NCBI RefSeq assembly: GCF_034424805.1
Contig: NZ_JAXOUF010000004.1
Coordinates: forward strand, 1 to 64,000
From: Labrys sedimenti
GTDB taxonomy: Bacteria > Pseudomonadota > Alphaproteobacteria > Rhizobiales > Labraceae
Direction of reading: 5' to 3'
Length of the DNA: 64,000 nt
A program made the translations under genes and the position numbers. Under the pieces are notes generated by a model. The model searched no databases, had not been told where the DNA came from, and saw only the letters and a list, made by a program, of their open reading frames with translations. Position 1 is the stretch's first letter. Every line of letters begins with the position of its first letter. Below are positions 52,063-60,803 of the stretch, piece after piece.

Positions 52063-52941
52063 ATGCGCATCGAAGTCTTGCTGGATGTGAAGACCACACT
52101 GGGGGAGGGGCCACTCTGGGATGTGGACCAGCAACGCCTCTACTGGATCGACAGCTTCGACGGCCGCGTCTTCCGCGCCACGGCCGACGGCCGGGAATTG
52201 CGGGCCTGGGACGTGCCGCAGAAGATCGGTTCCATGGCGCTGCGCAAGGACGGCTCGGGTGCCGTGGTCTCGCTGGCGCGCGGCTTCCATCTCCTCGACT
52301 TCAAGACCGGGGACGTCGAGCTCATCCACGATCCTGAGCCTGACCTGCCCAACAACCGTATCAATGACGGCAAGGTCGACAAGCGCGGCCGCTTCGTCGC
52401 CGGCTCCATGGACACCATGGAGGAGGGGCCGAACGGAGCGCTCTACAGCCTGTCGACGGATTTCAAGGTCACCAGGCTCGATTCCGGCATCATCTGCTCG
52501 AACGGGCCATGCTGGAGCCCTGACGGCAACATCTTCTATTTCACCGACACCTGGTCCGGCGAGATCTCGGCCTATGACTATGACCAGGATACGGGCGGCG
52601 TGTCGAACAAGCGAACCTTCGCCAAGGTCGACGGCTCTGGCGGCGGTGCGGCCGATGGCTCGACGGTGGATGCCGAGGGTTGCCTGTGGAATGCCCTGGT
52701 CTATGACGGCAAACTGGTGCGCTACCGGCCGGACGGTTCCGTCGACCGGGTGATCGAGATGCCCGTCAAGAAAGTGACCAGTGTGATGTTCGGCGGCCCC
52801 GATCTCGACGTGCTCTACGTGACCTCGATGGCCAAGCCCCCCTTGCCGCGCTTCCCGGGCGACGGCGTGCTGCGCGGTAGCCTGTTCGCGATCCACGATC
52901 TCGGCATAAGGGGCGTTCCCGAACCGCGCTTCGGCGGGTGA
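52063..52941 (+). CDS. SMP-30/gluconolactonase family lactonase
   Basis: 292 residues from ATG 52063 with GAAGGAGAGGG in front. The six-bladed propeller carries the metal ligands: Glu in TLGEGPLWD, Asn in NNRINDGKVDKRGRFVAGSMD, and Asp in DGSTVDAEGCLWNALV. It hydrolyses sugar lactones to aldonates. It is the last gene of the operon and would act on the product of the SDR. Confidence 0.92.
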   Translation: MRIEVLLDVKTTLGEGPLWDVDQQRLYWIDSFDGRVFRATADGRELRAWDVPQKIGSMALRKDGSGAVVSLARGFHLLDFKTGDVELIHDPEPDLPNNRINDGKVDKRGRFVAGSMDTMEEGPNGALYSLSTDFKVTRLDSGIICSNGPCWSPDGNIFYFTDTWSGEISAYDYDQDTGGVSNKRTFAKVDGSGGGAADGSTVDAEGCLWNALVYDGKLVRYRPDGSVDRVIEMPVKKVTSVMFGGPDLDVLYVTSMAKPPLPRFPGDGVLRGSLFAIHDLGIRGVPEPRFGG

Positions 52942-53387
52942 GGGGATCGGAAAAAATGACGGGAACGGCTCGCGACCAGCGGCCTTCGCTGCAGGCATGG
53001 TGGTCGCGCGCTGTGGCCGGCGGGTGTCGTTTCTATTGGCGGATGGCCAGCTTGCTGAAGTTAAGGATGAGCATGATCCCGCGGCGATAAGTCGGCCCCA
53101 GCTGGCGGGCTCATTGCCACTGGGCAAGACGTTTCTTCATCCGAGCAGGAACGAATCTTTCTTTGTGTTTTCAAAAAAATGAATATGTATCAACATGATA
53201 TGCAATATTCATAAATCGATGATTTATCAACTTGGCCTGCTTTTTCGGGCATGATGCGAAACCCACACCCACCCGTGCCTTGGGCAGACATCGAGGTCTT
53301 CCGACCCCTGCATCTGCAGCAGCCGGAAGATCTCGCGGTCTGTTCCAAGGGTGGCCGAAGTGACCGAGCCACTCGAAGGTCTGGACG
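52942..53387. other. Intergenic stretch with AT-rich inverted repeats
   Basis: About 450 bases. TGAATAT (53180-53186) pairs with ATATTCA (53205-53211), and right next to it ATAAATC (53211-53217) pairs with GATTTAT (53221-53227). This AT island in GC-rich DNA may be an operator or a terminator region. No gene is seen. Confidence 0.5.
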
Positions 53388-53807
53388 CTACTCTACAATC
53401 TGCACGATCCTGCGGGTGCTGGGGTCGACCAATACGACCTCGTCATTGATGACCGTATATTTGTAGCGGACTTCCCCATAGTCAGCGGGTACGTCGTAAT
53501 ATTCGACGCCTTCCTCAGGCAGGACAACGCCCACATTGAGGGGCTCCTCATAGCTATAGGAGGGGATATGCCGCTCAATCACATATTTGCGGAAGCGGGG
53601 GCGCTGCTCGATTCCCAGCAACCCGTTGATGCCGCCTGTGACGGCGCCGACCGTACCGCCGACGATCCCGCCGATCGGGCCGGCATTGTCATTGCCGCGT
53701 TCGGCCCCTTCCTGGGCTCCGCCCATCACGCCTTGCGCTTGGGCCGCAGCAGGCAGCCAGAGCACCACCAAAGATACGCCAATCAAGTTCATCAACCTGT
53801 TTGTCAT
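53388..53807 (-). CDS. DUF1236 secreted protein
   Basis: 139 residues from ATG 53807 with GGAGAAAA in front. A signal peptide (MTNRLMNLIGVSLVVLWLPAAAQA) is followed by a glycine-rich stretch (IGGIVGGTVGAVTGGINGLLG) and the DUF1236 end: VIERHIPSYSY, VGVVLPEEGVEYYDVPADYG, YKYTVINDEVVLVDPSTRRIVQIVE. It should be periplasmic. The family is common in Hyphomicrobiales and of unknown function. Confidence 0.88.
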   Translation of the reverse strand: MTNRLMNLIGVSLVVLWLPAAAQAQGVMGGAQEGAERGNDNAGPIGGIVGGTVGAVTGGINGLLGIEQRPRFRKYVIERHIPSYSYEEPLNVGVVLPEEGVEYYDVPADYGEVRYKYTVINDEVVLVDPSTRRIVQIVE

Positions 53808-54239
53808 GATTTTTCTCCATGGTTGCCGAGTGTATCCACTCCAGATATGAGCGATGCAACAGACCATAGCTCAAATTGTTCCCATGAAATTTCGATGAAA
53901 ATAAGAATTACGACATATGCCTTCAAATTATCTTTGCTTTCTCAATGATGACACATTTTCGATAAATATGTGGTACTTCAATATTCTGCTGAATTCTGAG
54001 TTTTTGATTTATATAGATAGAAGATTCTTATCGAAGCGCTACCTGTGTCTTGCGGCCGCAGAAGTCCGCCGATGCCGTCTCAGAGTGTGGTGCGCGTAGC
54101 CGGATTCGCCATTGCGGCGGATGACCTGTCCGCGCCGGATGTGCGAAATCGCACATCCGCGGCATGAAATTATCCCTAAGGCTCCATGAAGTTTGGAGAT
54201 CTGCTGGATAGCGGCAGTCTGTTTTAAGGTAATATGGTA
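53808..54239. other. AT-rich divergent intergenic region
   Basis: About 430 bases between the DUF1236 gene and the LuxR paralogue. The stretch 53880-54040 is strongly AT-rich, unlike the rest of the window. The right part carries the palindrome described separately. No gene was seen. Confidence 0.5.
54136..54159. promoter_or_regulatory. 11-bp perfect palindrome, tra-box-like operator
   Basis: CGGATGTGCGA (54136-54146) and TCGCACATCCG (54149-54159) with a two-base centre. Its core ATGTGC-N6-GCACAT has the arms of the LuxR-type tra box. It lies about 80-100 bases before the LuxR gene. A near copy occurs at 31433-31450. Confidence 0.7.
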
Positions 54240-54998
54240 ATGGGTGCTGCCGTTCTTTCCGACGCCTATAGGAGCGTCGACTTCGACCATCTGCCAAGAC
54301 TGCGCAATGAAGTCATGCGGCCGACACCCATTGCCGGTCCGATCGTCACACCCCGGGTCGCGACGACCCCGATCCTCATTATCAGCGCCGCAACGCTGAT
54401 CCGTGACTGCCTGGCGCGTTGCCTGGCCGAAGCTGAATTGAACTGCAGCACGAGCGGTTATGCATCGGTCGACGAATGGCGTCCGGCAGACCTTGCCGCT
54501 CCGGTAACGATATTGCTGTGCGCGACCGGGGACAGTGCGACGGAACGCGTCATTTGCGACGATATCGCCCGGTTGCAGGCCAAGGCTCCCGACAGCCAGA
54601 TCATCGTGCTCTCCGATGTCGAGGACCCCGTTCTGGTGCGCCGCAGCCTCGAACACGGTGCCCAGGGTTTCGTCGGCATGACCTTCAATCTGGACATGGC
54701 GGCCGCCGCCATTCGCCTGGTTCAGGCAGGCGAGAAGTTTGTCCCTGTCAGCAGCCTCCTGGCGGCGCAGGCCGCGCCCATGCCGGCTGCAGACAAGGGC
54801 CCACTCGGCCAGGCCCTCACCCAGCGGCAGATCGACGTCATCGACCGTTTGCGCCGTGGGGAGTCCAACAAGATCATCGCTTTCAAGCTCGAGATGAGCG
54901 AGAGCACGGTGAAGATCCACATCCGCAACATCATGCGCAAGATCAAGGCGCGCAACCGCACGGAAGTGGCGATCCTGACCAAGGATCTGTTCAACTAA
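54240..54998 (+). CDS. LuxR-type regulator with degenerate receiver (paralogue B)
   Basis: 252 residues from ATG 54240 (ATG 54234 also possible; AAGGT is nine and four bases away). The receiver-like half is ILIISAATLIRDCLARCLAEAEL and SQIIVLSDVEDPVLVRRSLEHGAQGFVGMTF, but the phospho-Asp strand reads VTILLCATGDS, so the acceptor and the acidic pair are lost. The LuxR helix-turn-helix is intact (LTQRQIDVIDRLRRGESNKIIAFKLEMSESTVKIHIRNIMRKI). It shares its whole layout with the protein at 40778-41494. The palindrome at 54136 may be its own operator. A clear terminator follows. Confidence 0.88.
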   Translation: MGAAVLSDAYRSVDFDHLPRLRNEVMRPTPIAGPIVTPRVATTPILIISAATLIRDCLARCLAEAELNCSTSGYASVDEWRPADLAAPVTILLCATGDSATERVICDDIARLQAKAPDSQIIVLSDVEDPVLVRRSLEHGAQGFVGMTFNLDMAAAAIRLVQAGEKFVPVSSLLAAQAAPMPAADKGPLGQALTQRQIDVIDRLRRGESNKIIAFKLEMSESTVKIHIRNIMRKIKARNRTEVAILTKDLFN

Positions 54999-55059
54999 GC
55001 GCTAGGCTTGCGCTCGAGCGCAACGCGTTCGTGCCTGGGTGAATGCGCAGCAAGACGTC

Positions 55060-55083
55060 AAGGCTCCCAATGGAGCCTTTTTC
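55060..55083 (+). terminator. Rho-independent terminator after LuxR paralogue B
   Basis: AAGGCTCC (55060-55067) pairs with GGAGCCTT (55072-55079) over a four-base loop, followed by TTTTC. It lies 62 bases after the luxR-type stop. Confidence 0.88.
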
Positions 55084-55191
55084 GTATGCTGGTGGGGCAT
55101 GCCGGGAACATGGCGCCTGATCGGGCGTTATGGGCAAGGGCGGTACAGGTATCCACCATCACCGTCACGGATCACCAGAACGGAGAACATG

Positions 55192-55527
55192 ATGGCCGAC
55201 TCGATCTCCCCGGACGATGTGCGCAAGGAACTGGAAAAGCAGATTGCCGGTCTCCGTAAGGAAATCAGCGCACTTGGCAAATCCATCGCGGATCGCGGTG
55301 CCGAGACCTTGGAACGCACACGTGAAGCGGCTTCCGAAGCCGTGGATCGGGCCAGGGGACAGACGAGAGCCTCCTTCCAGCAGGCCCGCGAGCAGGCGCA
55401 TGCCGTGACCGATGCGGCGAGGGAACATCCCGGCACGGCCGCGACGATATTGTCCTCGGCCGGTATTGTCGGATTTCTCATTGGGCTCGTCGTCGGTGCG
55501 ACCTTGCTCGGGAATGAGCGGCGCTAG
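55192..55527 (+). CDS. DUF883 (ElaB/YqjD-like) membrane-anchored protein
   Basis: 111 residues from ATG 55192 with GGAG six bases upstream; the open frame before it is not coding-like. A long amphipathic coiled-coil-like helix (LEKQIAGLRKEISALGKSIADRG...VDRARGQTRASFQQAREQ) is followed by one membrane anchor (ILSSAGIVGFLIGLVVGATLLG). E. coli relatives bind ribosomes at the inner membrane in stationary phase. It is a single gene. Confidence 0.85.
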   Translation: MADSISPDDVRKELEKQIAGLRKEISALGKSIADRGAETLERTREAASEAVDRARGQTRASFQQAREQAHAVTDAAREHPGTAATILSSAGIVGFLIGLVVGATLLGNERR

Positions 55528-55588
55528 CCTTCTGCCTATCGAGCAGGCGCCGACACGGCGTCATGCAGCGATTTCCGGTCGGGCGCGC

Positions 55589-56065
55589 TCACTTGTCGAC
55601 CAGGGCAAAGCGCAGCCTGGCTGGCTCGCTTGCAGGATCCGGCCAGCCTAGGGTCGAAACGGCGAAGGCATGAAGGAGAGCCGCCAGCCGGGCGCAAGGT
55701 TCGGAATTGGCGACGATCACTCTGCCGGTTTCACGTGTACCGAAGCCCAATCGTACCTGACATTGAAACCGCTCCGCATGGCCATCGAGCGTACTGACGC
55801 TCAGGCTGCTCTTGGGCAGTAGACAACGCCGAAGCTTCTCGACGGCGTCGATGGAGGCCGTGAGCGCGTCAGGCTCGCTACAATGCGAGCCATCGGCGGA
55901 CGACAGGCGATGGTCGGGCAGGACGACCAGCCAATCGGCGAACATGCGGCCATTGAGATAGCGAAGGCTCAGGCAAATATCGCGATCGAGCCAGGAAGCG
56001 CTGCCATCCAGCCGACTGGCCCTATCGGCGAGTAAAAAAAGGGCGCGCACGTCATAGGCTTGCAT
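55589..56065 (-). CDS. Hypothetical protein, possibly an ABA-sandwich-like fold
   Basis: 158 residues from ATG 56065. It contains ICLSLRYLNGRMFADWLVVLPDH, EPDALTASIDAVEKLRRCLL and a closing helix EPCARLAALLHAFAVSTLGW. The pattern of strand, short DALTASIDA helix and final alanine-rich helix recalls small phage-derived ABA-sandwich proteins, but similarity is loose and I do not assign a function. Codon use is like its neighbours. Confidence 0.6.
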   Translation of the reverse strand: MQAYDVRALFLLADRASRLDGSASWLDRDICLSLRYLNGRMFADWLVVLPDHRLSSADGSHCSEPDALTASIDAVEKLRRCLLPKSSLSVSTLDGHAERFQCQVRLGFGTRETGRVIVANSEPCARLAALLHAFAVSTLGWPDPASEPARLRFALVDK

Positions 56066-56250
56066 GGATCGGCACCTCGATGTTTGTCGAGGGCGAAACG
56101 GCGGCGGACAGGAAAGGTTTCTTGCCTGCGACGAAGTGGAGCAAAGCTGTCGGGCCGGCTTTGCAGGGCCGGCGGGAACCATGACCCCGGTTCGCAGGTT
56201 CAGCGCTAGGACGGCTCGGGCAGGATCTCCGGTTGGAAAAGGAGAACAAC

Positions 56251-56478
56251 ATGCGCAGGCTTGGCTTTCTGGCTTCATTCGCGGGATTGGTCACTATTGC
56301 CAAGCTGCTGGATGACAATCATCGATTGCGCCAGGAAGTCGAGGCGCTGAGAGCAGCCGGCCGGCGGCGGGATAAGGCAATACAACCCGACGATCCCTGG
56401 GACGCGGTCGATGAAGCGAGCGACGAGTCCTTCCCCGCCAGCGATCCGCCTGCTTTCACCGCCCGCCGCAGGACCTGA
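56251..56478 (+). CDS. Small protein with DEAS-ESFPASDPP tail
   Basis: 75 residues from ATG 56251, with AAGGAGA in front. A hydrophobic start (RRLGFLASFAGLVTIAKLL), a short coiled coil (DNHRLRQEVEALRAAGRRR) and the tail WDAVDEASDESFPASDPPAFTARRRT. That tail motif recurs in many alphaproteobacterial small proteins, also in stress-related loci; its function is unknown. Confidence 0.75.
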   Translation: MRRLGFLASFAGLVTIAKLLDDNHRLRQEVEALRAAGRRRDKAIQPDDPWDAVDEASDESFPASDPPAFTARRRT

Positions 56479-56816
56479 AACATGCGAGCCTGAAAGCTTC
56501 GGTGCGAGCACCCGGATGCGGGTCCTTTGATGCGAGGCGTTCGGACGGTGATGCACGCCGTGATGGCCGCCATATTGCGCAGATCCATCAGGCCGCTCAC
56601 CAGAAGGATCGCGATCAGGCCGACGGCATTCAGGCTGAAATGAGTCCCCAGTTGCAGGCGGTTCGGAAGGGCCGCCGGCGCCGATCGCCCGGCATGCGAT
56701 GCGCCATCCTGTAATGACGCTCATGGCGGCACTCACAGCGTTCTCGATACGATCTGGTATTTCGTGGTAGTCCGGGACTATCGGATGGCGGGAGTGACGA
56801 GTTTGGCGGGATTCGA
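56479..56816. other. Intergenic stretch
   Basis: About 340 bases between the small protein and the HTH protein. Frames crossing it show no recognisable features, and no palindrome or RNA gene was found. It should hold the promoter of the gene at 56817. Confidence 0.35.
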
Positions 56817-58031
56817 ATGGACTCGCTGATAACGGCCGCGGCCCGTGCGCTGGCTGCCGGCGACCCCCTTGGCGCCCTGAACCGGGTTGCCCTGCGTGAC
56901 GATGCGCCCGCATTGGCCCTGCGTGGCATCGCGATGGCGCAGCTCGGCGATCTCGACCGTGCGCGAACCCTGATCCGGAACGCCGCGCGCGCCTTCGGCG
57001 CCAGGCAGGCCGTGGCGCGCGCAAGATGCATCGTCGCCGAGGCCGAGATCGCCTTCGTCTCGCGCGACCTCGGCTGGCCTGCCAAGGCCCTTCATGCTGC
57101 ACGCATGACGCTGGAGCAGCATGGCGACCGGGTGAATGCCGCCCATGCCAGATATCTCGAAGCCCGGCGCCTGCTGCTGATCGGACGCCTTGACGCCGCC
57201 GAGGCCGAACTTGCCAATTTCGCTCCTGCGCCGCTGCCGCCGGCCCTGAGGACGGCGCATGATCTGGTGGTTGCCGGCATTGCGATGCGCCGGCTCAGGA
57301 CCCGACAGGCCCGTACGGCGCTGGCGCGGGCGGAACTCACCGCGCGTCAGGCCGGAATTCCTGCGCTGGTAGCGGAAGTCGAAAGCGCCACGCTGATCCT
57401 GGATACGCCGGCCGCCCGCCTGATCACGGCCGGCGGCGAACGCCCGGTTCTGCTCGGTGAAGTCGAGGCTTTGCAGACATCGAAAGCTTTCATGATCGAC
57501 GCCTGCCGCCATATCGTGCGCAATGCCGACAAGACGACTTCGCTTGCCCGGCGGCCGGTGTTGTTTGCCCTCGCCCGGGCCCTCGGTGAGGCCTGGCCCC
57601 GCGATGTGACACGTGACGAGCTGGTGGCGCGTGCCTTCGGTGCGAAGTCGGCCGACGAATCTCATCGCGCCCGCTTGCGGGTCGAGATCGGCCGCCTGCG
57701 CACGACCCTGCGGGGACTGGCCGCCGTCAACGCAACCAAGCGCGGCTTCGAGCTGGCGCCGAGTCACACCGCCGAGGTCCTGGTATTGGCCCGGCCGGTG
57801 GAAGAAAAACATGCGGCGGTGTTGGCATTTCTCTCCGATGGCGAAGCCTGGTCCAGTTCGGCCCTGGCGCTTGCACTCGGAGCCAGCCAGCGTACCGTGC
57901 AGCGGGCCCTCGACGAACTCGCCTTGGCCGCCAAAGTGCAGTTCTTCGGCCGTGGGAGGGCACGCCGCTGGGTGACGCCGCCAGTGCCCAGTTTCGCGAC
58001 AACCTTGTTACTCCCGGCGCCGCTGCCATGA
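56817..58031 (+). CDS. TPR-like protein with two C-terminal DNA-binding-type domains
   Basis: 404 residues. The first 220 are alanine-rich helical repeats of TPR/MalT type (ALALRGIAMAQLGDLDRARTLIRNAARAFG..., DAAEAELANFAP). Residues of about 255-335 resemble an OmpR-like winged helix (DVTRDELVARAFGAKSADESHRARLRVEIGRLRTTL), and about 345-395 another winged helix (SSALALALGASQRTVQRALDELALAAKVQFFGRGRARRW). It is probably a transcription factor. It is followed 17 bases later by a Vgb-like propeller gene, likely in one operon. The ATG is used, and no stronger start is near. Confidence 0.7.
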   Translation: MDSLITAAARALAAGDPLGALNRVALRDDAPALALRGIAMAQLGDLDRARTLIRNAARAFGARQAVARARCIVAEAEIAFVSRDLGWPAKALHAARMTLEQHGDRVNAAHARYLEARRLLLIGRLDAAEAELANFAPAPLPPALRTAHDLVVAGIAMRRLRTRQARTALARAELTARQAGIPALVAEVESATLILDTPAARLITAGGERPVLLGEVEALQTSKAFMIDACRHIVRNADKTTSLARRPVLFALARALGEAWPRDVTRDELVARAFGAKSADESHRARLRVEIGRLRTTLRGLAAVNATKRGFELAPSHTAEVLVLARPVEEKHAAVLAFLSDGEAWSSSALALALGASQRTVQRALDELALAAKVQFFGRGRARRWVTPPVPSFATTLLLPAPLP

Positions 58032-58047
58032 AGCTAGGATATGTCTC

Positions 58048-58701
58048 ATGAAGCCAGCATCAGCAGAAATCCTTCGCGAATATGGCCCCTTCGCTGGCGT
58101 CGAAGCCGTGCACGGGGTCAGTTTCGATGGTGAGAATGTCTGGTTTGCCTCGGGTGACAAGCTGAATGCGCTCGATCCCGACAGCGGCAATACGGTGAAG
58201 GCTCTCGACGTCCCTGCGCATGCCGGCACCGCCTTCGATGGCCGACATCTGTTCCAGATCGCGGAGGATCGTATCCAGAAGATAGATCCAGCCACCGGCA
58301 CGGTGCTCGCCACCATTCCGGCGCCCGGCGGCGGCAAGGATTCAGGCCTGGCCTGGGCCGAAGGCACCCTTTGGGTCGGCCAATATCAGGACCGCAAGAT
58401 TCACCAGATCGATCCCGAGACCGGCGCCACGCTACGCACCATCGAATCCAATCGTTTCGTCACCGGCGTGACCTGGGTCGACGGAGAGCTCTGGCACGCT
58501 ACCTGGGAAAATGACCAGAGCGAATTGCGGCATGTCGATCCGACCACCGGCAAGGTCCTCGACAGCATCGAGATGCCGGCTGGCCTGGTCGTCTCCGGGC
58601 TCGAAGCCGATGGAGGTGACCGTTTCTTCTGCGGTGGCGGCGAAAGCGGAAAGGTCCGGGCCATCCGCCGGCCGGTCAGGGCAAGGCGCGTGCGTGGCTG
58701 A
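58048..58701 (+). CDS. Vgb-like/glutamine-cyclotransferase-like beta-propeller protein
   Basis: 217 residues made of repeated blades: VSFDGENVWFASGDKLNALDPDSGNTVKALDVP, TAFDGRHLFQIAEDRIQKIDPATG, LAWAEGTLWVGQYQDRKIHQIDPETG, VTWVDGELWHATWENDQSELRHVDPTTG. It has no signal peptide, so it is cytoplasmic. Such propellers include virginiamycin lyase (Vgb) and glutaminyl cyclase-like proteins, but catalytic residues of either cannot be placed with certainty. It is probably the partner of the TPR/HTH protein. Confidence 0.75.
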   Translation: MKPASAEILREYGPFAGVEAVHGVSFDGENVWFASGDKLNALDPDSGNTVKALDVPAHAGTAFDGRHLFQIAEDRIQKIDPATGTVLATIPAPGGGKDSGLAWAEGTLWVGQYQDRKIHQIDPETGATLRTIESNRFVTGVTWVDGELWHATWENDQSELRHVDPTTGKVLDSIEMPAGLVVSGLEADGGDRFFCGGGESGKVRAIRRPVRARRVRG

Positions 58702-58713
58702 ACGCTTGCCTGC

Positions 58714-60102
58714 TCAGACGAGCACCGACCGGTCGGCCAGGAACAGGTCGGCGAGAATGCCGAGTGCCTGGTCGAGCTCAGCGATCGCAGGAGTGCCGAG
58801 GCTTATTCGCACCCCGCCGTCCGGTGCTGAGGGATCGGCCATTACCGCGCGCGCCGGCATCAGGGCGACACCGCGTATCGCGGCCCGGGCGACGAAACGA
58901 TCCGCCGCTTCGGCCGGCATCGGCAGCCAGGCGTGAAAACCGTCATTGATCCTGAGCACCGCCTGCTTGGGCAGGCGTTCGGCGGCGAAGGCTGAGCGTC
59001 GAACGGCATCTGCGCGGATCGAGGAGGCGACGGCTTCCGCCGTTCCATCCGTCAGCCACATCCCCATGATCTCGGCCTGGAGAGCAGAGGCCATGGTGCT
59101 GCTTGCCTGCAGCCTCGCTTCCGCCTTGGCCACGCGATCGGGCGGGACGACGAGCGCGCCCATGCGAAGCCCCGGGCTCAAGGCCTTGGAGAGGCTGGTG
59201 ACATGGAAGGTGCGTTCGGGTGCAAGGCAGGACAGTGGGCGGACGCCCGTTGGCGCGAAAATGCCGTAGACGTCGTCCTCGATGATGGTGACGTCGTGGG
59301 CACGGCAGAGGCGGACCACAGCTTGGCGGCGTTCGGGGCCCATTGTCGCCGTCGTTGGATTGTGCAGGGTCGGCGTCACGTAGAGCACCCTCTGCCGGCC
59401 GTGATCGGCGCCGAGCGCCTCGGCCAGGGCATCGGGCGTAAGGCCCTCCTGGTCCATCGCGAGGCCGATGATATCGAGGCCGGCCTGCCGTGCCAGCAGC
59501 AGGGCGCCGGGATAGGTCAGTGCCTCGGTCAGCAGACGGGTTCCCGGCGGGCAGGCCATCGCCATCGCAATGGCGAGGGCGTGCTGGGCTCCATGGGTCA
59601 GCAATATACGATCCGGCTCGGTGTCAAAGCCCCATCTGGCCAGCCACCGTGCCATCAGGCGGCGATGCTCCGGGCGCCCCGCAGGATGGGAATAAGCTCC
59701 GAAAGTTCCGGCATCGAGGCGCTTTGCCAGCATCGACAATGTCGCCTGCAGCAGCCTGTCGCTCAACATCTGCGGCGGGGCATTGATGCCGAGGTCGATG
59801 CTTCCGGCCGTGGCGGCCGACATGCCTGCCACGAACATGCCGCGGCCATGGAGGGATCGCACCAGGCCGCGTTGTTCCAGCCTTGCATAGGCCTTGGTGA
59901 CGGTGCCGACCCCGATACCGAGGCGCCAGGCCAGGTCGCGATGGGCCGGCAGCCGGTCGCCAGCGCCGATCAGGCCGCCGGCAATGTCGTCGGCAAGCGC
60001 TGCGGCGAGCCGCTCGGACGGCGGCTCGTCGCCTGGCGCCAGGCGCGGTGCCCATGGTGACGCAAGCTTCACGGCGGACTCATCAATTGTGTCACATGAC
60101 AC
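58714..60102 (-). CDS. MocR family regulator (GntR winged helix plus aminotransferase domain)
   Basis: Up to 462 residues. N-terminal GntR helix-turn-helix (LAADDIAGG-like, then LPAHRDLAWRLGIGVGTVTKAYARLEQRGLVRSLHGRGMF) and a fold-type I aminotransferase domain with EDDVYGIF and the PLP Lys in SLSKALSPGLRMG. PLP serves as sensor. GTG 60102 lies inside a palindromic operator; GTG 60072 is a reasonable alternative start that would free the operator. It is divergent from a LysE-type exporter, a usual MocR arrangement, and probably controls both genes. Confidence 0.9.
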   Translation of the reverse strand: MSCDTIDESAVKLASPWAPRLAPGDEPPSERLAAALADDIAGGLIGAGDRLPAHRDLAWRLGIGVGTVTKAYARLEQRGLVRSLHGRGMFVAGMSAATAGSIDLGINAPPQMLSDRLLQATLSMLAKRLDAGTFGAYSHPAGRPEHRRLMARWLARWGFDTEPDRILLTHGAQHALAIAMAMACPPGTRLLTEALTYPGALLLARQAGLDIIGLAMDQEGLTPDALAEALGADHGRQRVLYVTPTLHNPTTATMGPERRQAVVRLCRAHDVTIIEDDVYGIFAPTGVRPLSCLAPERTFHVTSLSKALSPGLRMGALVVPPDRVAKAEARLQASSTMASALQAEIMGMWLTDGTAEAVASSIRADAVRRSAFAAERLPKQAVLRINDGFHAWLPMPAEAADRFVARAAIRGVALMPARAVMADPSAPDGGVRISLGTPAIAELDQALGILADLFLADRSVLV

Positions 60103-60127
60103 TATTATGTATTTTGAAAATGTGTCA
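60089..60127. promoter_or_regulatory. Candidate MocR operator
   Basis: GTGTCA-CA-TGACAC (60089-60102) is a perfect inverted repeat, and a third half-site GTGTCA occurs at 60122-60127, 33 bases further, thus on the same face of the helix. It sits between the divergent mocR-like and lysE-like genes. Confidence 0.65.
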
Positions 60128-60174
60128 CGCCTCTATGATGCCGTCAATTCCCTTCGGAACCGACGACCCGTGCT

Positions 60175-60780
60175 ATGACATCTGACCTGCTGACCGCCTT
60201 CATCATCTATGCCTTCGTCACATCGATCACGCCGGGCCCGAACAACACGATGCTGCTGGCCTCCGGCGCCAACTACGGTCTCAGGGCCACCATGCCTCAC
60301 CTTCTCGGTATCAATCTCGGCTTCTGCGTCCTGGTGCTTGCCGCAGGCTTTGGCATAGGTAGCTTGTTCACGGCCCTCCCGTTCCTTCACACGTTGCTGC
60401 GCTATGGGGGCGCGGCCTACCTGCTTTATCTCGCTTGGAAGATCGCGAGAGCGGGCGGGCCGGATTCGGAGGGGAGCCGGGATCGACCGATGACTTTTCT
60501 CCAGGCAGCGGCTTTCCAATGGGTCAATCCAAAGGCCTGGATCATGGCGATTGGCGCGATTGCGACCTATACGCCGGCCGACGGCTTTTTCGGCTATGTC
60601 CTGGTGGTAACGGCCATTTACGTTCTGGCCAATGGTCCCTGCCTGCTGGTCTGGGCGGCAGCGGGGACCGCTTTGCGCGGTTTTCTGTCCGGACCTGTGC
60701 GGCTGCGCGTCTTCAATGTGGTGATGGCGGGGGCGTTGGTCGCCTCACTCTATCCGATCCTGGCTGAAGCGGCGCGCTGA
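60175..60780 (+). CDS. LysE/RhtB family amino-acid exporter
   Basis: 201 residues with about six hydrophobic helices. The N-terminal TSITPGPNNTMLLASGANYGLRATMPHLLGINLGF is the LysE/RhtB signature, and WVNPKAWIMAIGAIATY lies in the second half. It exports an amino acid or derivative from the cytoplasm. The gene is divergent from the MocR regulator across the GTGTCA operator, which implies control by a PLP-reactive amino compound. Confidence 0.9.
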   Translation: MTSDLLTAFIIYAFVTSITPGPNNTMLLASGANYGLRATMPHLLGINLGFCVLVLAAGFGIGSLFTALPFLHTLLRYGGAAYLLYLAWKIARAGGPDSEGSRDRPMTFLQAAAFQWVNPKAWIMAIGAIATYTPADGFFGYVLVVTAIYVLANGPCLLVWAAAGTALRGFLSGPVRLRVFNVVMAGALVASLYPILAEAAR

Positions 60781-60803
60781 TCGATGGGAACATCGACCTC
60801 CCT

